A stretch of DNA of 64,000 nt from Subtercola boreus (GCF_003399645.1 NZ_NBXD01000014.1:62001-126000), one strand, 5' to 3'. Shown: positions 40,631 to 49,396, numbered from the stretch's first letter. Notes: generated by a model from the sequence alone, not told the origin. A program made the numbers and translations.

Positions 40631-40675
40631 GCCCTGCCCTGCCCTACCCTGCCCCGCCCTGCCCCGCCCTGCCCT
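40631..40675. repeat. (GCCCT)9 tandem repeat between ATPase and permease genes
   Basis: Nine pentamers of GCCCT with two GCCCC and one ACCCT variants lie in the gap between the ATPase stop and the permease start, directly before the permease ribosome binding site. Copy-number changes here would alter spacing from the upstream gene. Confidence 0.9.
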
Positions 40676-40688
40676 GAGAGGACCCGAA

Positions 40689-41839
40689 GTGTTCGAAAGC
40701 GCGCCCGATACAGCAGTTGGGGTGCTCTCGGTGCGTTTGTTCGCGGTGCTGAGGGAAGCATGGGTGTCGGCGGCGAGCCAGAGGGTCGCCTCGCTGCTGA
40801 CCGTGGTCGTGGTGGCGGCGCTGTGTGTGACCGTGCTCGTGACGGCGGGGAGCGCGGAGGGCAGCGCTGAGACCGTACTCTCCAGCCTCGACGCGTCGGG
40901 AACGCGGTCGATCGTCGTGCGCGCCCAGGCTGGCTCCGGGCTCGACACGCGTGTGCTCGATCGGCTCCAGGGTGCCGCAGACATCGACTGGGTGGGGGCC
41001 TTCGGATTCGCCGACGACGTCACGAACGCGGCCTTCGAGGGCGGCGCGCGGGTTTCCCTGCGGCCCTACTACGGAACGGACCTCGGCGGTTCGGGTCTCC
41101 TGTCGACGGATGCCGCGACCCAGCTCGGTTTCGCCGCCGGTCTGGGAACGGCGGTCTCGGAGTCATCGGGACGGTCGTACGATCTCGCGAAGACCGTGGA
41201 CCTGCCCGGGGAGCTGTCGTTCCTCGAACCGGTGGTGCTTGTGCCGACGGCGGTATCCGGGGTCGGGGGGGTACGGGTGGCGACGGGAGCGGGGTCGGCG
41301 GGGGTGCGGCCCAGCCGGTGGCGGTAGTGGTGGTGCGGGCGGCGTCACCCACGCTGGTGGGCGCGGTTGCGGCGGTGGTGAGTTCGGTGCTGGGGGTGGA
41401 CGATCCGACCACCGTCACGGTGCAGACGAGCGAACAGCTGGCCTCGGTGCGGCAGCAGGTTGCGGGGCAGCTGGGGGACTACGGGCGCACACTCGTTCTG
41501 TCGGTCTTCGGTGCGGCCGCAGCACTGGTGGGCGCCATCCTGCTCGCGCTGGTGATGTTGCGTCGGCGAGACTTCGGGCGGCGTCGTGCGCTCGGGGCAT
41601 CCCGATCGATCCTCGTCGCTCTGCTGCTCAGCCAGGTCGGGCTGCTCGCCGCGGTGGCGGTGCTGGTGGGCGTGACAGCGGCGCTCCTCCTGCTCGGTGT
41701 GCAGGGGTTGCCGCTGCCGACACCCGCCTTCACTATTGCCGTCGGGGTGCTCGCCATTGTCACAAGCCTGGTGGCCGCGGTGGTTCCGGCGCTGATCGCG
41801 TCGACCCGTGATCCGCTCCGCGAGCTGCGGGTCGCCTGA
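40689..41839 (+). pseudogene. FtsX/MacB-type permease gene interrupted by a frameshift at a 7-G tract
   Basis: Two frames together encode one permease. The first (40689-41327) has membrane helix LLTVVVVAALCVTVLVTAG and an extracytoplasmic domain (RSIVVRAQAGSGLDTRVLDRLQGAADIDWVGAFGFADDV). It ends prematurely in VRPSRWR. The second (to 41839) continues with AAQPVAVVVVRAASPTLVGAV, three helices and the typical FtsX end DPLRELRVA. Adding one G to the run of seven at 41265-41271 joins the frames through a Gly-rich segment without stops. The break is therefore a real frameshift mutation, phase variation at a homopolymer, or a sequencing error. The GTG at 40689 has AGAGGA upstream. Confidence 0.85.
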
Positions 41840-41879
41840 GGTCGAGCGCAGCCTGCGCGGTGGTCTGTAGGGTCGAAGT

Positions 41880-42992
41880 ATGACGTCGACCACTACCGGG
41901 CTTGCCTCTTCGAGGTCGACCGGGGCGACGGTGGGGTCGTCAGACGCCGCAGTGGTGCCCGCAGTGTCACCCGCGACAGAGCCCGCTGTGCCGATGGTGG
42001 GTTCGGCCGGCAGGGCGGTGGCGGTATCCGGTGCATCCGCAGGCGCGTCCGTGCCCGCCACGGTGGTGCTCTCCCTCGAGGTGTGGACGGCGCTCGAGGC
42101 CCGTCACCAGGAGCGCGCGGATGACCTCACCGCAGGCTGGCGATCGCGGCGTGCAACAGGTGTGGCGCATCCGATCGACGACTTTCTCTTCACGTATTAC
42201 CCGTACAAGCCGAGCCTGCTGCGAAGGTGGCACCCCGGCGCCGGAGTGACCCTGGCCGACACCGCCGATCGCGACCGTCATGCGTGGCGGTGGTACGCGC
42301 GAGTCGCCGGCCCGCGCAGCTCCGCCGCCACGGGCGCCCACAGCACGGTCGACGCGGCCGGGTTCCTCGCCGCCAGGGCGTCGACCGTCGACTTCATCGA
42401 GCGGCTGCTGCGCCAGACCGCCGCGCGCCCCGCGCAGTTCGGCTGTTTCGGACTCCACGAGTGGGCGATGGTCTACCGCGTTCCGGCGGGCGGGGTGCGT
42501 CACGAATTCCTTCCGCTGCGGCTGACCTCCGAACAGACCGACCGCGTCGTCGAGAGCAACCGCATCGCCTGTTCGCACTTCGACGCGTTCCGATTCTTCA
42601 CGCCCGAAGCGGTCGGTACAAATGCCCTGCAGCCCACCCGCGAGTCACAGCCCGACCTCGAGCAGCCGGGCTGCCTGCACGCCGGCATGGACGTCTACAA
42701 ATGGGCGATCAAACTCGGCCCGCTGGTTCCCGGCGAGGTGCTGCTCGACTGCTTCGAGCTCGCCCGCGACATCCGCCAGCTCGACATGCAGGCCTCGCCG
42801 TACGATGTGTCGTCGTTCGGGCTGCACCCCGTTCGAATCGAGACTCGGGACGGCAAGGCGGAGTACTCCCGGCGGCAGCGTGGCTTCAGAGACCGGTCGA
42901 ATGCCCTGCGGATGAGAGTGGTCGCCGCCGTCGAGAGGGCCCGCGAGGTCGCCGCTGTCGAGACGACCCATGAGGTCACCGCCTCCATCTGA
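41880..42992 (+). CDS. Protein commonly annotated as 3-methyladenine DNA glycosylase (actinobacterial family)
   Basis: A 370-aa protein. After about 60 low-complexity residues (Ala, Ser, Gly, Val) the conserved part runs from VVLSLEVWTALEARHQERADDLTAGWRSRR through HPIDDFLFTYYPYKPSLLRRWHPGAGV, QFGCFGLHEWAMVYR, CSHFDAFRFFTPEA and GCLHAGMDVYKWAIKLGPLVPGEVLLDCFELARDIRQLDMQASPYD. This is a conserved actinobacterial family routinely labelled 3-methyladenine DNA glycosylase; I see no helix-hairpin-helix Gly/Pro loop with the catalytic Asp of AlkA, so the enzymatic label is uncertain. Start ATG 41880; a later start skipping the low-complexity part is possible. Confidence 0.7.
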   Translation: MTSTTTGLASSRSTGATVGSSDAAVVPAVSPATEPAVPMVGSAGRAVAVSGASAGASVPATVVLSLEVWTALEARHQERADDLTAGWRSRRATGVAHPIDDFLFTYYPYKPSLLRRWHPGAGVTLADTADRDRHAWRWYARVAGPRSSAATGAHSTVDAAGFLAARASTVDFIERLLRQTAARPAQFGCFGLHEWAMVYRVPAGGVRHEFLPLRLTSEQTDRVVESNRIACSHFDAFRFFTPEAVGTNALQPTRESQPDLEQPGCLHAGMDVYKWAIKLGPLVPGEVLLDCFELARDIRQLDMQASPYDVSSFGLHPVRIETRDGKAEYSRRQRGFRDRSNALRMRVVAAVERAREVAAVETTHEVTASI

Positions 42993-43040
42993 CGCCTGCG
43001 CCTGTCCCGCGCCGTGCCCGCACCCGGCCCGCACCCGCAC

Positions 43041-43138
43041 CGCAGCCGCCACGGCCCTGTCGCTGCTCGCGCCCTATCGCCCGCGCAGCCGCAGCCGCCC
43101 CGGCCCTGTCGCTGCTCGCACCCTATCGCCCGCGCAGC
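43041..43138. repeat. 49-bp tandem duplication spanning the S4-protein stop codon
   Basis: Two nearly identical 49-bp copies (43041-43089 and 43090-43138). The second holds the last five codons and TAG stop (43123-43125) of the S4 protein gene, and the same triplet recurs at 43074-43076 in the first copy. Confidence 0.9.
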
Positions 43139-43494
43139 CGATCCACTTCGCGCCGCTCGCGTTTCGTCGGCCGCCCGGCGCCCCGATCGCGCGTGGCGAC
43201 CAGCGCCACCGTCTCGCGCGGCGGCGGCGGGGGAGTCACATCGACCAGGCACTCGGCCGCGACCACGGCACCCACGCGCTTCACGACGGGGCGGCTGACG
43301 ATGACGATGCGGTCGAATCCGGCACTGCGGATGCGCACCTCGTCACCCACCTTCACCGTCTGCGCGGCCTTGACCTTCTCGCCGTTGACCTTCACATGCC
43401 CCGCGCGGCAGGCCGCCGTCGCTGCCGACCGCGTCTTGAACAGCCGCACCGCCCAGGCCCAGCTGTCGACGCGGGCACTCACCAGGTCAGGCAC
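43123..43494 (-). CDS. S4-domain RNA-binding protein (Hsp15/HslR-like)
   Basis: A 123-aa protein with an N-terminal S4 domain: VSARVDSWAWAVRLFKTRSAATAACRAGHVKVNGEKVKAAQTVKVGDEVRI. The domain binds structured RNA. The C-terminal part ends in the basic GRPTKRERREVDRLRG, typical of the HslR family, which rescues stalled 50S subunits in E. coli; function here is inferred by family. It starts 10 bases past the coiled-coil gene stop and is probably cotranscribed with it. Confidence 0.9.
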   Translation of the reverse strand: MPDLVSARVDSWAWAVRLFKTRSAATAACRAGHVKVNGEKVKAAQTVKVGDEVRIRSAGFDRIVIVSRPVVKRVGAVVAAECLVDVTPPPPPRETVALVATRDRGAGRPTKRERREVDRLRGR

Positions 43495-43503
43495 GGATGC
43501 GAC

Positions 43504-45405
43504 TCAGGATGCCCGGCGGTGCTCGCGCTCGCCACGACCGGCGACGGGAGTCTTCGCGGCGTTGTCGGTGTCGGCGTTGTCGGTGTCCTCGGTGTCGGTG
43601 TCGTCCGTGCCGGTGTCGTCCGTGTCAGTGGTGTCGGTGTCGTCGGCGAAGAGACTGCCGAGCTTGTCGACGTCGTCGATCTCGTCGGTTTCGTCGCGCA
43701 CGATGTGGTGCTCGATGACAGCGGTGTGGCCGATGAGCGCTGGTTCGGGCTCCGCGGGCCGCCCCGCTAGCTGCTCCGGCCGGGCGGTGTCATCGTCTTC
43801 CGTTGCACCCTCTTGGGCTGCTGCGTCTTCGTGCGCAGCATCGTCATCGTCGTCGTCATCGGAGAGCGCCCAGCTGCCCGAGGGCACGTCGCCCTCCGAC
43901 GCCTCGAACTCTACGTCGACCTCATCGCGCAGCTCAGCCTCGAACTCGGCGTCAGCCTCCTCGACCTCCGACAGCTGTGCGTCGCCGGAGTCGGCACCAA
44001 CGGAACCACCTGCAGCGACGACACCCGCTCCCGTACCGACTGCAGTACTGGCACCGACATCAGCACCGGCACCCGCACCGACGTCACCCTCACCTTCCTC
44101 GGCCGACCCGTACAGTGCGTTCAGCACCAGCACCGCGGCGTCGTTCGCGCCGATCGCGTAGTCGCTGGTCTCGGTCTCGTCCACGAGCTGCGACGTCGCC
44201 ACCTCTTCGATCTCGTCGAGGGTCGCGCGGGCGGCATCCACGTCAGCGGTGAGGGCGAGCCGACTCTGCTCGACGACGCTGATGAGCCGGGCGTCGGGAG
44301 CATTGTCGTTCGTCCACTCGCCCACATCGACGGTGCTGGCCAGCGCACCGACCGTCTGGTGGAGACGGTTTCGCCATTCGGAGCCCTCGGCGATGGCCCG
44401 GTCGCGCTGCGCGGTGAGGCTGCCGGCCTCGAGGCGGGCCTCCCTCAGCTGGACGGTCGTGGCCTCGGCCGCCGCGATCGCGGCTGCGAGCTCGGCCTGG
44501 AGGGCAGCGATGGCTGCGGCGTGCCTCACTCCGAGGGCCGCGACGGCAGCGTCATGGCGTGCTTCTGCCTCCTCGGCGGCCTGCACATTCGAAGAAGTGA
44601 GCGTGCCGACGGCGCCCGCGTGGGCGGCGTGCAGGGCCTCGATCTCGGCCTCGTGCTGCGCCCGCTGCTCCGCGGTGTCGTTCGTGAGCTGGGCCTCGAG
44701 ACGGGCCACCTCTGCGTCGCGGTCGGCGACGAGCGCGGCGACCGTCGTGTCGCGGTCTGCTGCGAGCTCGGCCAGAGTGCGGTCGCGCTCCTCGGTCAGG
44801 GAGGCGACGGATGCCTCGTGCGATCCGAGCGTCGCAGCCAGCTCGGCAGCGTGGCTCGAATGGAGGCCTGAGACCTCGGCTTCGAGTTGCTCTCCCAGCT
44901 CGACGACCCGGGCGTCGGCGGTGCCGAGGCGAGCCGTCGTGTCGGCCAGGCGTTCGTCGAGGTCGGCCGCGCGGGCGCGGACGTCAGCCAGGTCTGCCTG
45001 TGTCTCCTCGAGGTGTGCCTGAAGATCGAGGCGGGCCTTGTCGCGGGACTGCCGGTCGTCGATCACCACGCCGAGGTGCGAACGGATGATCTCGAGCGGA
45101 TCGCTCTCGGCATTCAGCTGGTCGACACGCGCGAGGGCGGGCGGCACGAAGGCGGGCTTGGCCGTCGGGTCGATGTAGACGTGAGTGAAGAGTTCGTCGG
45201 AGACGGGGCGGTAGCGCTGCTGGAACTCCGGGGTACCGAGTTTCACGGCCCAGTCGATGAAACGGATGGCTGTACGGTCGCGGCGGGTGAGCACATAGCC
45301 CATCTGGTTCATGGGGAGCGCAACAGTCGCCGCTGGCACGACGACCGTGGCTGCGGGCCGGGCAGCAGCGCCCTCGAGGGCATCGGTCTGTGTCTCGTCA
45401 GTCAT
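43504..45405 (-). CDS. Large coiled-coil protein with acidic repeat tail
   Basis: A 633-aa protein. The N-terminal about 110 residues form a globular part (GYVLTRRDRTAIRFIDWAVKLGTPEFQQRYRPVSDELFTHVYID). Residues about 120-340 are a long coiled coil (HLEETQADLADVRARAADLDERLADTTARL and following). The C-terminal half is strongly acidic, with a run of seven Asp and an Asp/Thr repeat TDTDDTGTDDTDTEDTD near the end. No signal peptide or membrane helix. I do not recognise the family; the layout suggests a cytoplasmic scaffold. It is immediately upstream of the S4 gene and divergent from the HtrA-like protease. Confidence 0.75.
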   Translation of the reverse strand: MTDETQTDALEGAAARPAATVVVPAATVALPMNQMGYVLTRRDRTAIRFIDWAVKLGTPEFQQRYRPVSDELFTHVYIDPTAKPAFVPPALARVDQLNAESDPLEIIRSHLGVVIDDRQSRDKARLDLQAHLEETQADLADVRARAADLDERLADTTARLGTADARVVELGEQLEAEVSGLHSSHAAELAATLGSHEASVASLTEERDRTLAELAADRDTTVAALVADRDAEVARLEAQLTNDTAEQRAQHEAEIEALHAAHAGAVGTLTSSNVQAAEEAEARHDAAVAALGVRHAAAIAALQAELAAAIAAAEATTVQLREARLEAGSLTAQRDRAIAEGSEWRNRLHQTVGALASTVDVGEWTNDNAPDARLISVVEQSRLALTADVDAARATLDEIEEVATSQLVDETETSDYAIGANDAAVLVLNALYGSAEEGEGDVGAGAGADVGASTAVGTGAGVVAAGGSVGADSGDAQLSEVEEADAEFEAELRDEVDVEFEASEGDVPSGSWALSDDDDDDDAAHEDAAAQEGATEDDDTARPEQLAGRPAEPEPALIGHTAVIEHHIVRDETDEIDDVDKLGSLFADDTDTTDTDDTGTDDTDTEDTDNADTDNAAKTPVAGRGEREHRRAS

Positions 45406-45550
45406 GCATTCCAGACTACAGAGATCTCCTCGCCGGCACCCTCAGTCTTCCCACGGATAGTTCTCAGGCTGTCCGAGCGCTGCGCATAGCTTCTTCATAG
45501 CATTCGGGCGTTCTCTTGATCTTGCCCACGAGGGGCACCGAGAGGACATC

Positions 45551-46933
45551 ATGGAAACCCCCGAGATCGACCCGCAGCCGGAGCAGCACCAGGTGGCACC
45601 CGCCGCCGCCGGGAGCACGACCCGCGAGAGGCGGATCTGGCGCCCGCGCAACTTTCTCATTCTCGGCGCGACGGCGGCCGCACTCGCCGTCGGCTGCCTC
45701 GGCGTGGGCGTGACGGTCACGGGTGTCCCCCTCGCGGTGGGTGCCGTCGCAGCAGCGACCGGTGCCTCAGACAGCAGCGCGGCATCCCGCTACCTCGACA
45801 CCACCGGCGGCTCGGGCACCTCGACGCTCCCCGACGGCACCAATGGCTACGGCTACGGGTTCGGTGGCGGCTCGAGCAGTGGTTCCTCGGGCAGCAGCGG
45901 CTCGACGGGTTCGGGTTCCACCGGCAGCAGCACGACGGCTGCGACCGATGCGACGGATGCACAGGCCGTCGGTGTCGTCTTCATCAACACAGAGCTGAAG
46001 TACGAGAGCGCCAGCGCTGCCGGCACCGGCATCATCCTCACATCCGACGGCGAGATCCTCACCAACAACCACGTCGTCGAAGGCTCGACGAGCATCACTG
46101 TCACGATCGCCTCGACGGGCAAGACCTACACCGCGAAGGTCGTCGGAACCGACGCCACGAACGATGTCGCCGTGATCAAGCTCGAGGGAGCATCCGGACT
46201 CACCCCGGCGAAGCTCGACACCTCTGAGGCCCTCGCCGTGGGCGACGAGATCACCGGCGTCGGCAATGCCGGCGGCACCGGAACCCTCTCGGCCGCGGCC
46301 GGCACCGTCACCGGGCTCGAGCAGTCCGTCACCACGCAGGCCGAGGGATCGGCCGCGGGCGAGACGCTCGACGGCATGATCCAGATCGCCGCCGACATCC
46401 AGTCCGGCGACTCGGGCGGGCCGCTGTACGACGCCGACGGCGAGGTCGTCGGCATCGATACGGCGGCCTCCAGCGGCAGCTCGGATGTCACCGGCTTCGC
46501 CATCCCGATCACCGACGCGCTCACCATCGCGAAGCAGGTCGAGGCCGGCACCGAGTCGGGCACTGTCAGCCTCGGCTACCCCGCGTTCCTCGGTGTGGAG
46601 ATCGCGAGCGACGCGACCAGCACGTACCCCGGCTCGAGTTCGCGCGGCAGCGGTTCCACCGGCTCGGGCACCAGCGGCTCGACCGGTTCGACCAGCACCG
46701 CAAGCGGCGCCACCGTTGCCGGCGTGATCGCCGACACCCCCGCCGCCACGTCGGGCCTCGTCGCCGGTGACGTCATCACCGCCGTCGATGGAATCGCGGT
46801 CGCCTCCGGCACCGAGCTCACCACCGCCCTGAAGGCCTACAATCCGGGCGACACCGTGTCGATCACCTACACGGATGCCGCGGGCACCAGCCAGACGGTC
46901 ACCGTCACCCTCGTGCAGGGCCCGGTCGGCTGA
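45551..46933 (+). CDS. Secreted/membrane HtrA-type serine protease with PDZ domain
   Basis: A 460-aa trypsin-like protease. A membrane helix at about residues 35-70 (FLILGATAAALAVGCLGVGVTV) anchors it with the protease outside. A Gly/Ser-rich linker (residues about 86-128) precedes the S1C domain with catalytic His174 (LTNNHVVEG), Asp205 (ATNDVAVIK) and Ser288 (SGDSGGPLYD). The C-terminal part, after another Ser/Gly linker, is a PDZ domain (GVIADTPAATSGLVAGDVITAVDG). Such proteases degrade misfolded or regulate surface proteins. Start ATG 45551 with GAGAGGA upstream. Convergent with the aminotransferase gene; a single TTTTGCGCAAAA palindrome lies between. Confidence 0.92.
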   Translation: METPEIDPQPEQHQVAPAAAGSTTRERRIWRPRNFLILGATAAALAVGCLGVGVTVTGVPLAVGAVAAATGASDSSAASRYLDTTGGSGTSTLPDGTNGYGYGFGGGSSSGSSGSSGSTGSGSTGSSTTAATDATDAQAVGVVFINTELKYESASAAGTGIILTSDGEILTNNHVVEGSTSITVTIASTGKTYTAKVVGTDATNDVAVIKLEGASGLTPAKLDTSEALAVGDEITGVGNAGGTGTLSAAAGTVTGLEQSVTTQAEGSAAGETLDGMIQIAADIQSGDSGGPLYDADGEVVGIDTAASSGSSDVTGFAIPITDALTIAKQVEAGTESGTVSLGYPAFLGVEIASDATSTYPGSSSRGSGSTGSGTSGSTGSTSTASGATVAGVIADTPAATSGLVAGDVITAVDGIAVASGTELTTALKAYNPGDTVSITYTDAAGTSQTVTVTLVQGPVG

Positions 46934-46956
46934 CCCGGCCCGCGTCGTCCGGCCCG

Positions 46957-46970
46957 CTTTTGCGCAAAAC
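46957..46970. repeat. Solo TTTTGCGCAAAA palindrome (half of the hairpin repeat)
   Basis: CTTTTGCGCAAAAC at 46957-46970 contains the 12-bp palindrome present in each arm of the hairpin repeat, again between two convergent genes. The GCACC part and the second arm are missing. Confidence 0.65.
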
Positions 46971-47013
46971 GTGTGCCGACACCGGTCGGGGCGCGCACGG
47001 CCTGCGCGGAACA

Positions 47014-47928
47014 TCAGGTGGTTCGCGCCGCGAGACCGGTGTTGATCGAGTCGGTGAGCTGCGCATCCACGGCCCGGGGAGCCCCGTCGACCGAGCGGAT
47101 GGGCGCCGCATTGCGCACGCTCGAGACGAGCCAGGCCGCATCGGCCGCGCGGAGGTCGGCCGGCGTCAGGCTCTCGTAGGCGGTCTTGAAACCGTTGAGC
47201 GTCGCGATCTCGAACACGCTGTGCTGCGTGGTGCCCGGCAGGATGCCGAGGTCGGGCCGCGGCGTCACGAATGTCTCGCCGAGCTTCAGGATGATCGTGG
47301 CCGTCGGTCCCTCGAGCAACAGTCCGTCGGAGGAGACGAAGACCACGTCATCGGCACCGCGCCGCGCGGCCTCGCGGAGCGCCGCTCTGTTGATCGCGTA
47401 CGACAGCGTCTTGGCGCCCTGCAGAAGCCACGGGGAGGTCTGGGCAACGGTGCTGGGGTAACCGCGGTCGAGGAGAACCACGTCGATACCCTCGGTGCGC
47501 TGTCGGGTGAAGTCGCCGCTCTGTTGCATCCAGGCCCAGCCGGTGGGCAGGGGCTGCCCCTCCACGCCGCGCGAGTAGACCAGCTTGATGAACGCCTCCT
47601 CCACCGGGTCGTGCGTGTCGACAGCGGCGAAGACGGTTGTGCGCCAGGCGTCGAGGTCGGGGGTCGGGAGGTCGAGCAACTCGGCCGACCGTTCGAGGCG
47701 GGTGAGGTGTGCATCCAGAGCCTGCGGAATGCCATCGATCACCGTGATGGTCTCGAAGACGCCGTCGCCGCGGGTGATGCCGAGATCGAGGGCGTTCGCG
47801 ACCGGTGCTGCAGGGTCGAGCCTGTCGAAGACGGGCGCTGAGGCACCCGCGGTGACGGCGCCCTCGTCGTGGGCGACGGTGGACGGGGAGCGCAGAACGA
47901 GCAGTACGGGAGAGACCATGGCACCCAT
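47014..47928 (-). CDS. Class IV aminotransferase / 4-amino-4-deoxychorismate lyase-like
   Basis: A 304-aa PLP enzyme of fold type IV. Residues LGITRGDGVFETITVIDG and LDAHLTRLERSAELL are the N-terminal signature; the PLP Lys is Lys173 in GAKTLSYAINRAALREA, followed by ADDVVFVSSDGLLLEGPTATIIL and GILPGTTQHSVFEIA. This matches PabC-like lyases that make p-aminobenzoate for folate, though D-amino-acid or branched-chain transaminases share the fold. Start ATG 47928 has GAGGA nine bases upstream; Met at 47919 is an alternative. Twenty bases separate it from the DUF3097 stop upstream, so both may form an operon. Confidence 0.88.
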   Translation of the reverse strand: MGAMVSPVLLVLRSPSTVAHDEGAVTAGASAPVFDRLDPAAPVANALDLGITRGDGVFETITVIDGIPQALDAHLTRLERSAELLDLPTPDLDAWRTTVFAAVDTHDPVEEAFIKLVYSRGVEGQPLPTGWAWMQQSGDFTRQRTEGIDVVLLDRGYPSTVAQTSPWLLQGAKTLSYAINRAALREAARRGADDVVFVSSDGLLLEGPTATIILKLGETFVTPRPDLGILPGTTQHSVFEIATLNGFKTAYESLTPADLRAADAAWLVSSVRNAAPIRSVDGAPRAVDAQLTDSINTGLAARTT

Positions 47929-47948
47929 TATCGACCGTCCTCGGCCAG

Positions 47949-48794
47949 TCAGTCGGTGGCAGGGGTCGTGACAAAGTCGATCAGCTGTTCGACCCGGCCC
48001 AGCAGCTCCGGTTCGAGGTCGGTGTAGCTGCGCACTCGGCCCAGGATGCGCTGCCATGCGGCCGCGATGTCGGTCTGGTCGTCGTGCGGCCAGCCGAGGG
48101 ACTGGCAGATGCCGTGCTTCCACTCGATGGTGCGCGGGATGCTCGGCCAGGCCGTGATGCCGAGTCGCTCCGGTTTCACGGCCTGCCAGATGTCGATGTA
48201 CGGATGCCCGACGATCAGCACGGCGTCTTCGCCCTGGCTTCGCATCACCTGTTCGGCGATTCGGCTCTCCTTCGAGCGTTCGACGAGGTGATCGACGAGG
48301 ACACCGACGCGGCGCGCGGGCGTCGGACGGAACTCGGCCAGGACCGCGTCGAGGTGGTCGACGCCCTCCAGGTATTCCACGACCACACCTTCGCCGCGCA
48401 GGTCGTCTCCCCAGACCTTCTCGACGAGCTCGGCGTCGTGGCGGCCCTCCACGAAGATGCGGCTCGCTCGGGCGACCCGGGCCCGGGCATCCGGAGCCTT
48501 CACCGAACCCGACGCCGTGCGGAGCGCACCTTTCGCGCTGGCCGACGGCGCGACCAGGATGACCGGGGTTCCCTCATACAGAAAGCCTCCGCCGAGCGGG
48601 AACATACGCCGCTTTCCGTTGCGGTCTTCGAGCTGCACCATCTTGCCCTCGACGGCCGTCACCGAGCCGCAGAAGTCGCTCGCCACGTCTTCGACGACGA
48701 GGTCGAACGCGGCTTCGCGGGTGGGAACGGCGGCCCGAACCCGACGCCTTGAGAAGTCGGCGAGCACATCGTTGCTGTAGCGGTCGAAGGTCAC
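47949..48794 (-). CDS. DUF3097 family protein
   Basis: A 281-aa actinobacterial protein. It begins VTFDRYSNDVLADFSRRRVRAAVPTREAAFDLVVEDVASDFCG, the typical DUF3097 start, and contains ASRIFVEGRHDAELVEKVWGDDLR, VLVDHLVERSKE and IVGHPYIDIWQAVKPERLGI. The E-G-H-D and D-H-L-V segments resemble a Toprim-like metal site, which is my inference. The function is unknown. The GTG at 48794 matches the family start; no strong ribosome binding site is visible. It is divergent from garA. Confidence 0.88.
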   Translation of the reverse strand: MTFDRYSNDVLADFSRRRVRAAVPTREAAFDLVVEDVASDFCGSVTAVEGKMVQLEDRNGKRRMFPLGGGFLYEGTPVILVAPSASAKGALRTASGSVKAPDARARVARASRIFVEGRHDAELVEKVWGDDLRGEGVVVEYLEGVDHLDAVLAEFRPTPARRVGVLVDHLVERSKESRIAEQVMRSQGEDAVLIVGHPYIDIWQAVKPERLGITAWPSIPRTIEWKHGICQSLGWPHDDQTDIAAAWQRILGRVRSYTDLEPELLGRVEQLIDFVTTPATD

Positions 48795-48809
48795 CCGCCC
48801 GACGCTAGT

Positions 48810-48868
48810 GTACGAAACGGGCGCCGCAGAAAATCGACTCGCGACTTGTGCACATCCGCTTTTCGTAC
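48810..48868. promoter_or_regulatory. GTACGAAA / TTTCGTAC inverted repeat between DUF3097 gene and garA
   Basis: GTACGAAA (48810-48817) and TTTCGTAC (48861-48868) are perfect 8-bp inverted repeats 43 bases apart in the divergent promoter region. They could be paired half-sites of one regulator, each close to one of the two promoters. Confidence 0.4.
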
Positions 48869-48913
48869 AGGGCCGATCAGCTACGCTGGTCACCAGTAAG
48901 GAGGCCATCGACA

Positions 48914-49396
48914 ATGCCAGACGAGAGCGACAGCGCCGCACCGGGCACGAGTGCCATCGGCACCGCCTACACCGACAACACGATGAACCTCACGGGCGAG
49001 TTCGCGGCCCAGATGGCCGCCCTCGAGGGCGGCGTCACCCCCGAGGAGCTCGACGCCATCGCGGCCCTGCCTTCCGGGTCGGCGCTGCTGATCGTGCGCA
49101 GGGGCCCGAGCGCGGGTGCCCGCTTCCTGCTCGACAAGCTGACCACGACGGTCGGTCGGCACCCCGACGCCGACATCTTCCTCGACGATGTGACGGTCTC
49201 CCGCCGCCACGTCGAGTTCTCCCGCTCGGGCACCATTTTCACGGTGCGCGACCTGCACTCGCTGAACGGCACCTACTTCGATGGGGTCAGGGTCGACGAC
49301 GCCCTCCTGACCGATGGCTCTGAGATCCAGATCGGCAAGTTCCGTCTCACCTTCTATCCCTCACGTCGTGACGTGGCGGCGAACGCCGACGCCTAG
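48914..49396 (+). CDS. garA: FHA-domain regulator (GarA/OdhI homologue)
   Basis: A 160-aa protein. The forkhead-associated domain covers about residues 60-150: LLIVRRGPSAGARFLLDKLTTTVGRHPDADIFLDDVTVSRRHVEFSRSGTIFTVRDLHSLNGTYFDGVRV, with the phosphothreonine-binding Arg, Ser and Asn conserved. The N-terminal 50 residues are acidic and contain Thr residues (TDNTMNLTGEF) in place of the usual phosphosite. GarA/OdhI bind and inhibit 2-oxoglutarate dehydrogenase and related enzymes until phosphorylated by PknB/PknG-type kinases. AAGGAGG precedes the start. The order garA-merR-merR resembles mycobacterial Rv1827-Rv1830. Confidence 0.92.
   Translation: MPDESDSAAPGTSAIGTAYTDNTMNLTGEFAAQMAALEGGVTPEELDAIAALPSGSALLIVRRGPSAGARFLLDKLTTTVGRHPDADIFLDDVTVSRRHVEFSRSGTIFTVRDLHSLNGTYFDGVRVDDALLTDGSEIQIGKFRLTFYPSRRDVAANADA

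Noticed and set aside
40951-41811. Alternative third frame through the permease frameshift
   Set aside because: Removing one G would lead into this frame, but it encodes Arg/Gly-rich sequence without helices; adding one G restores a proper permease.
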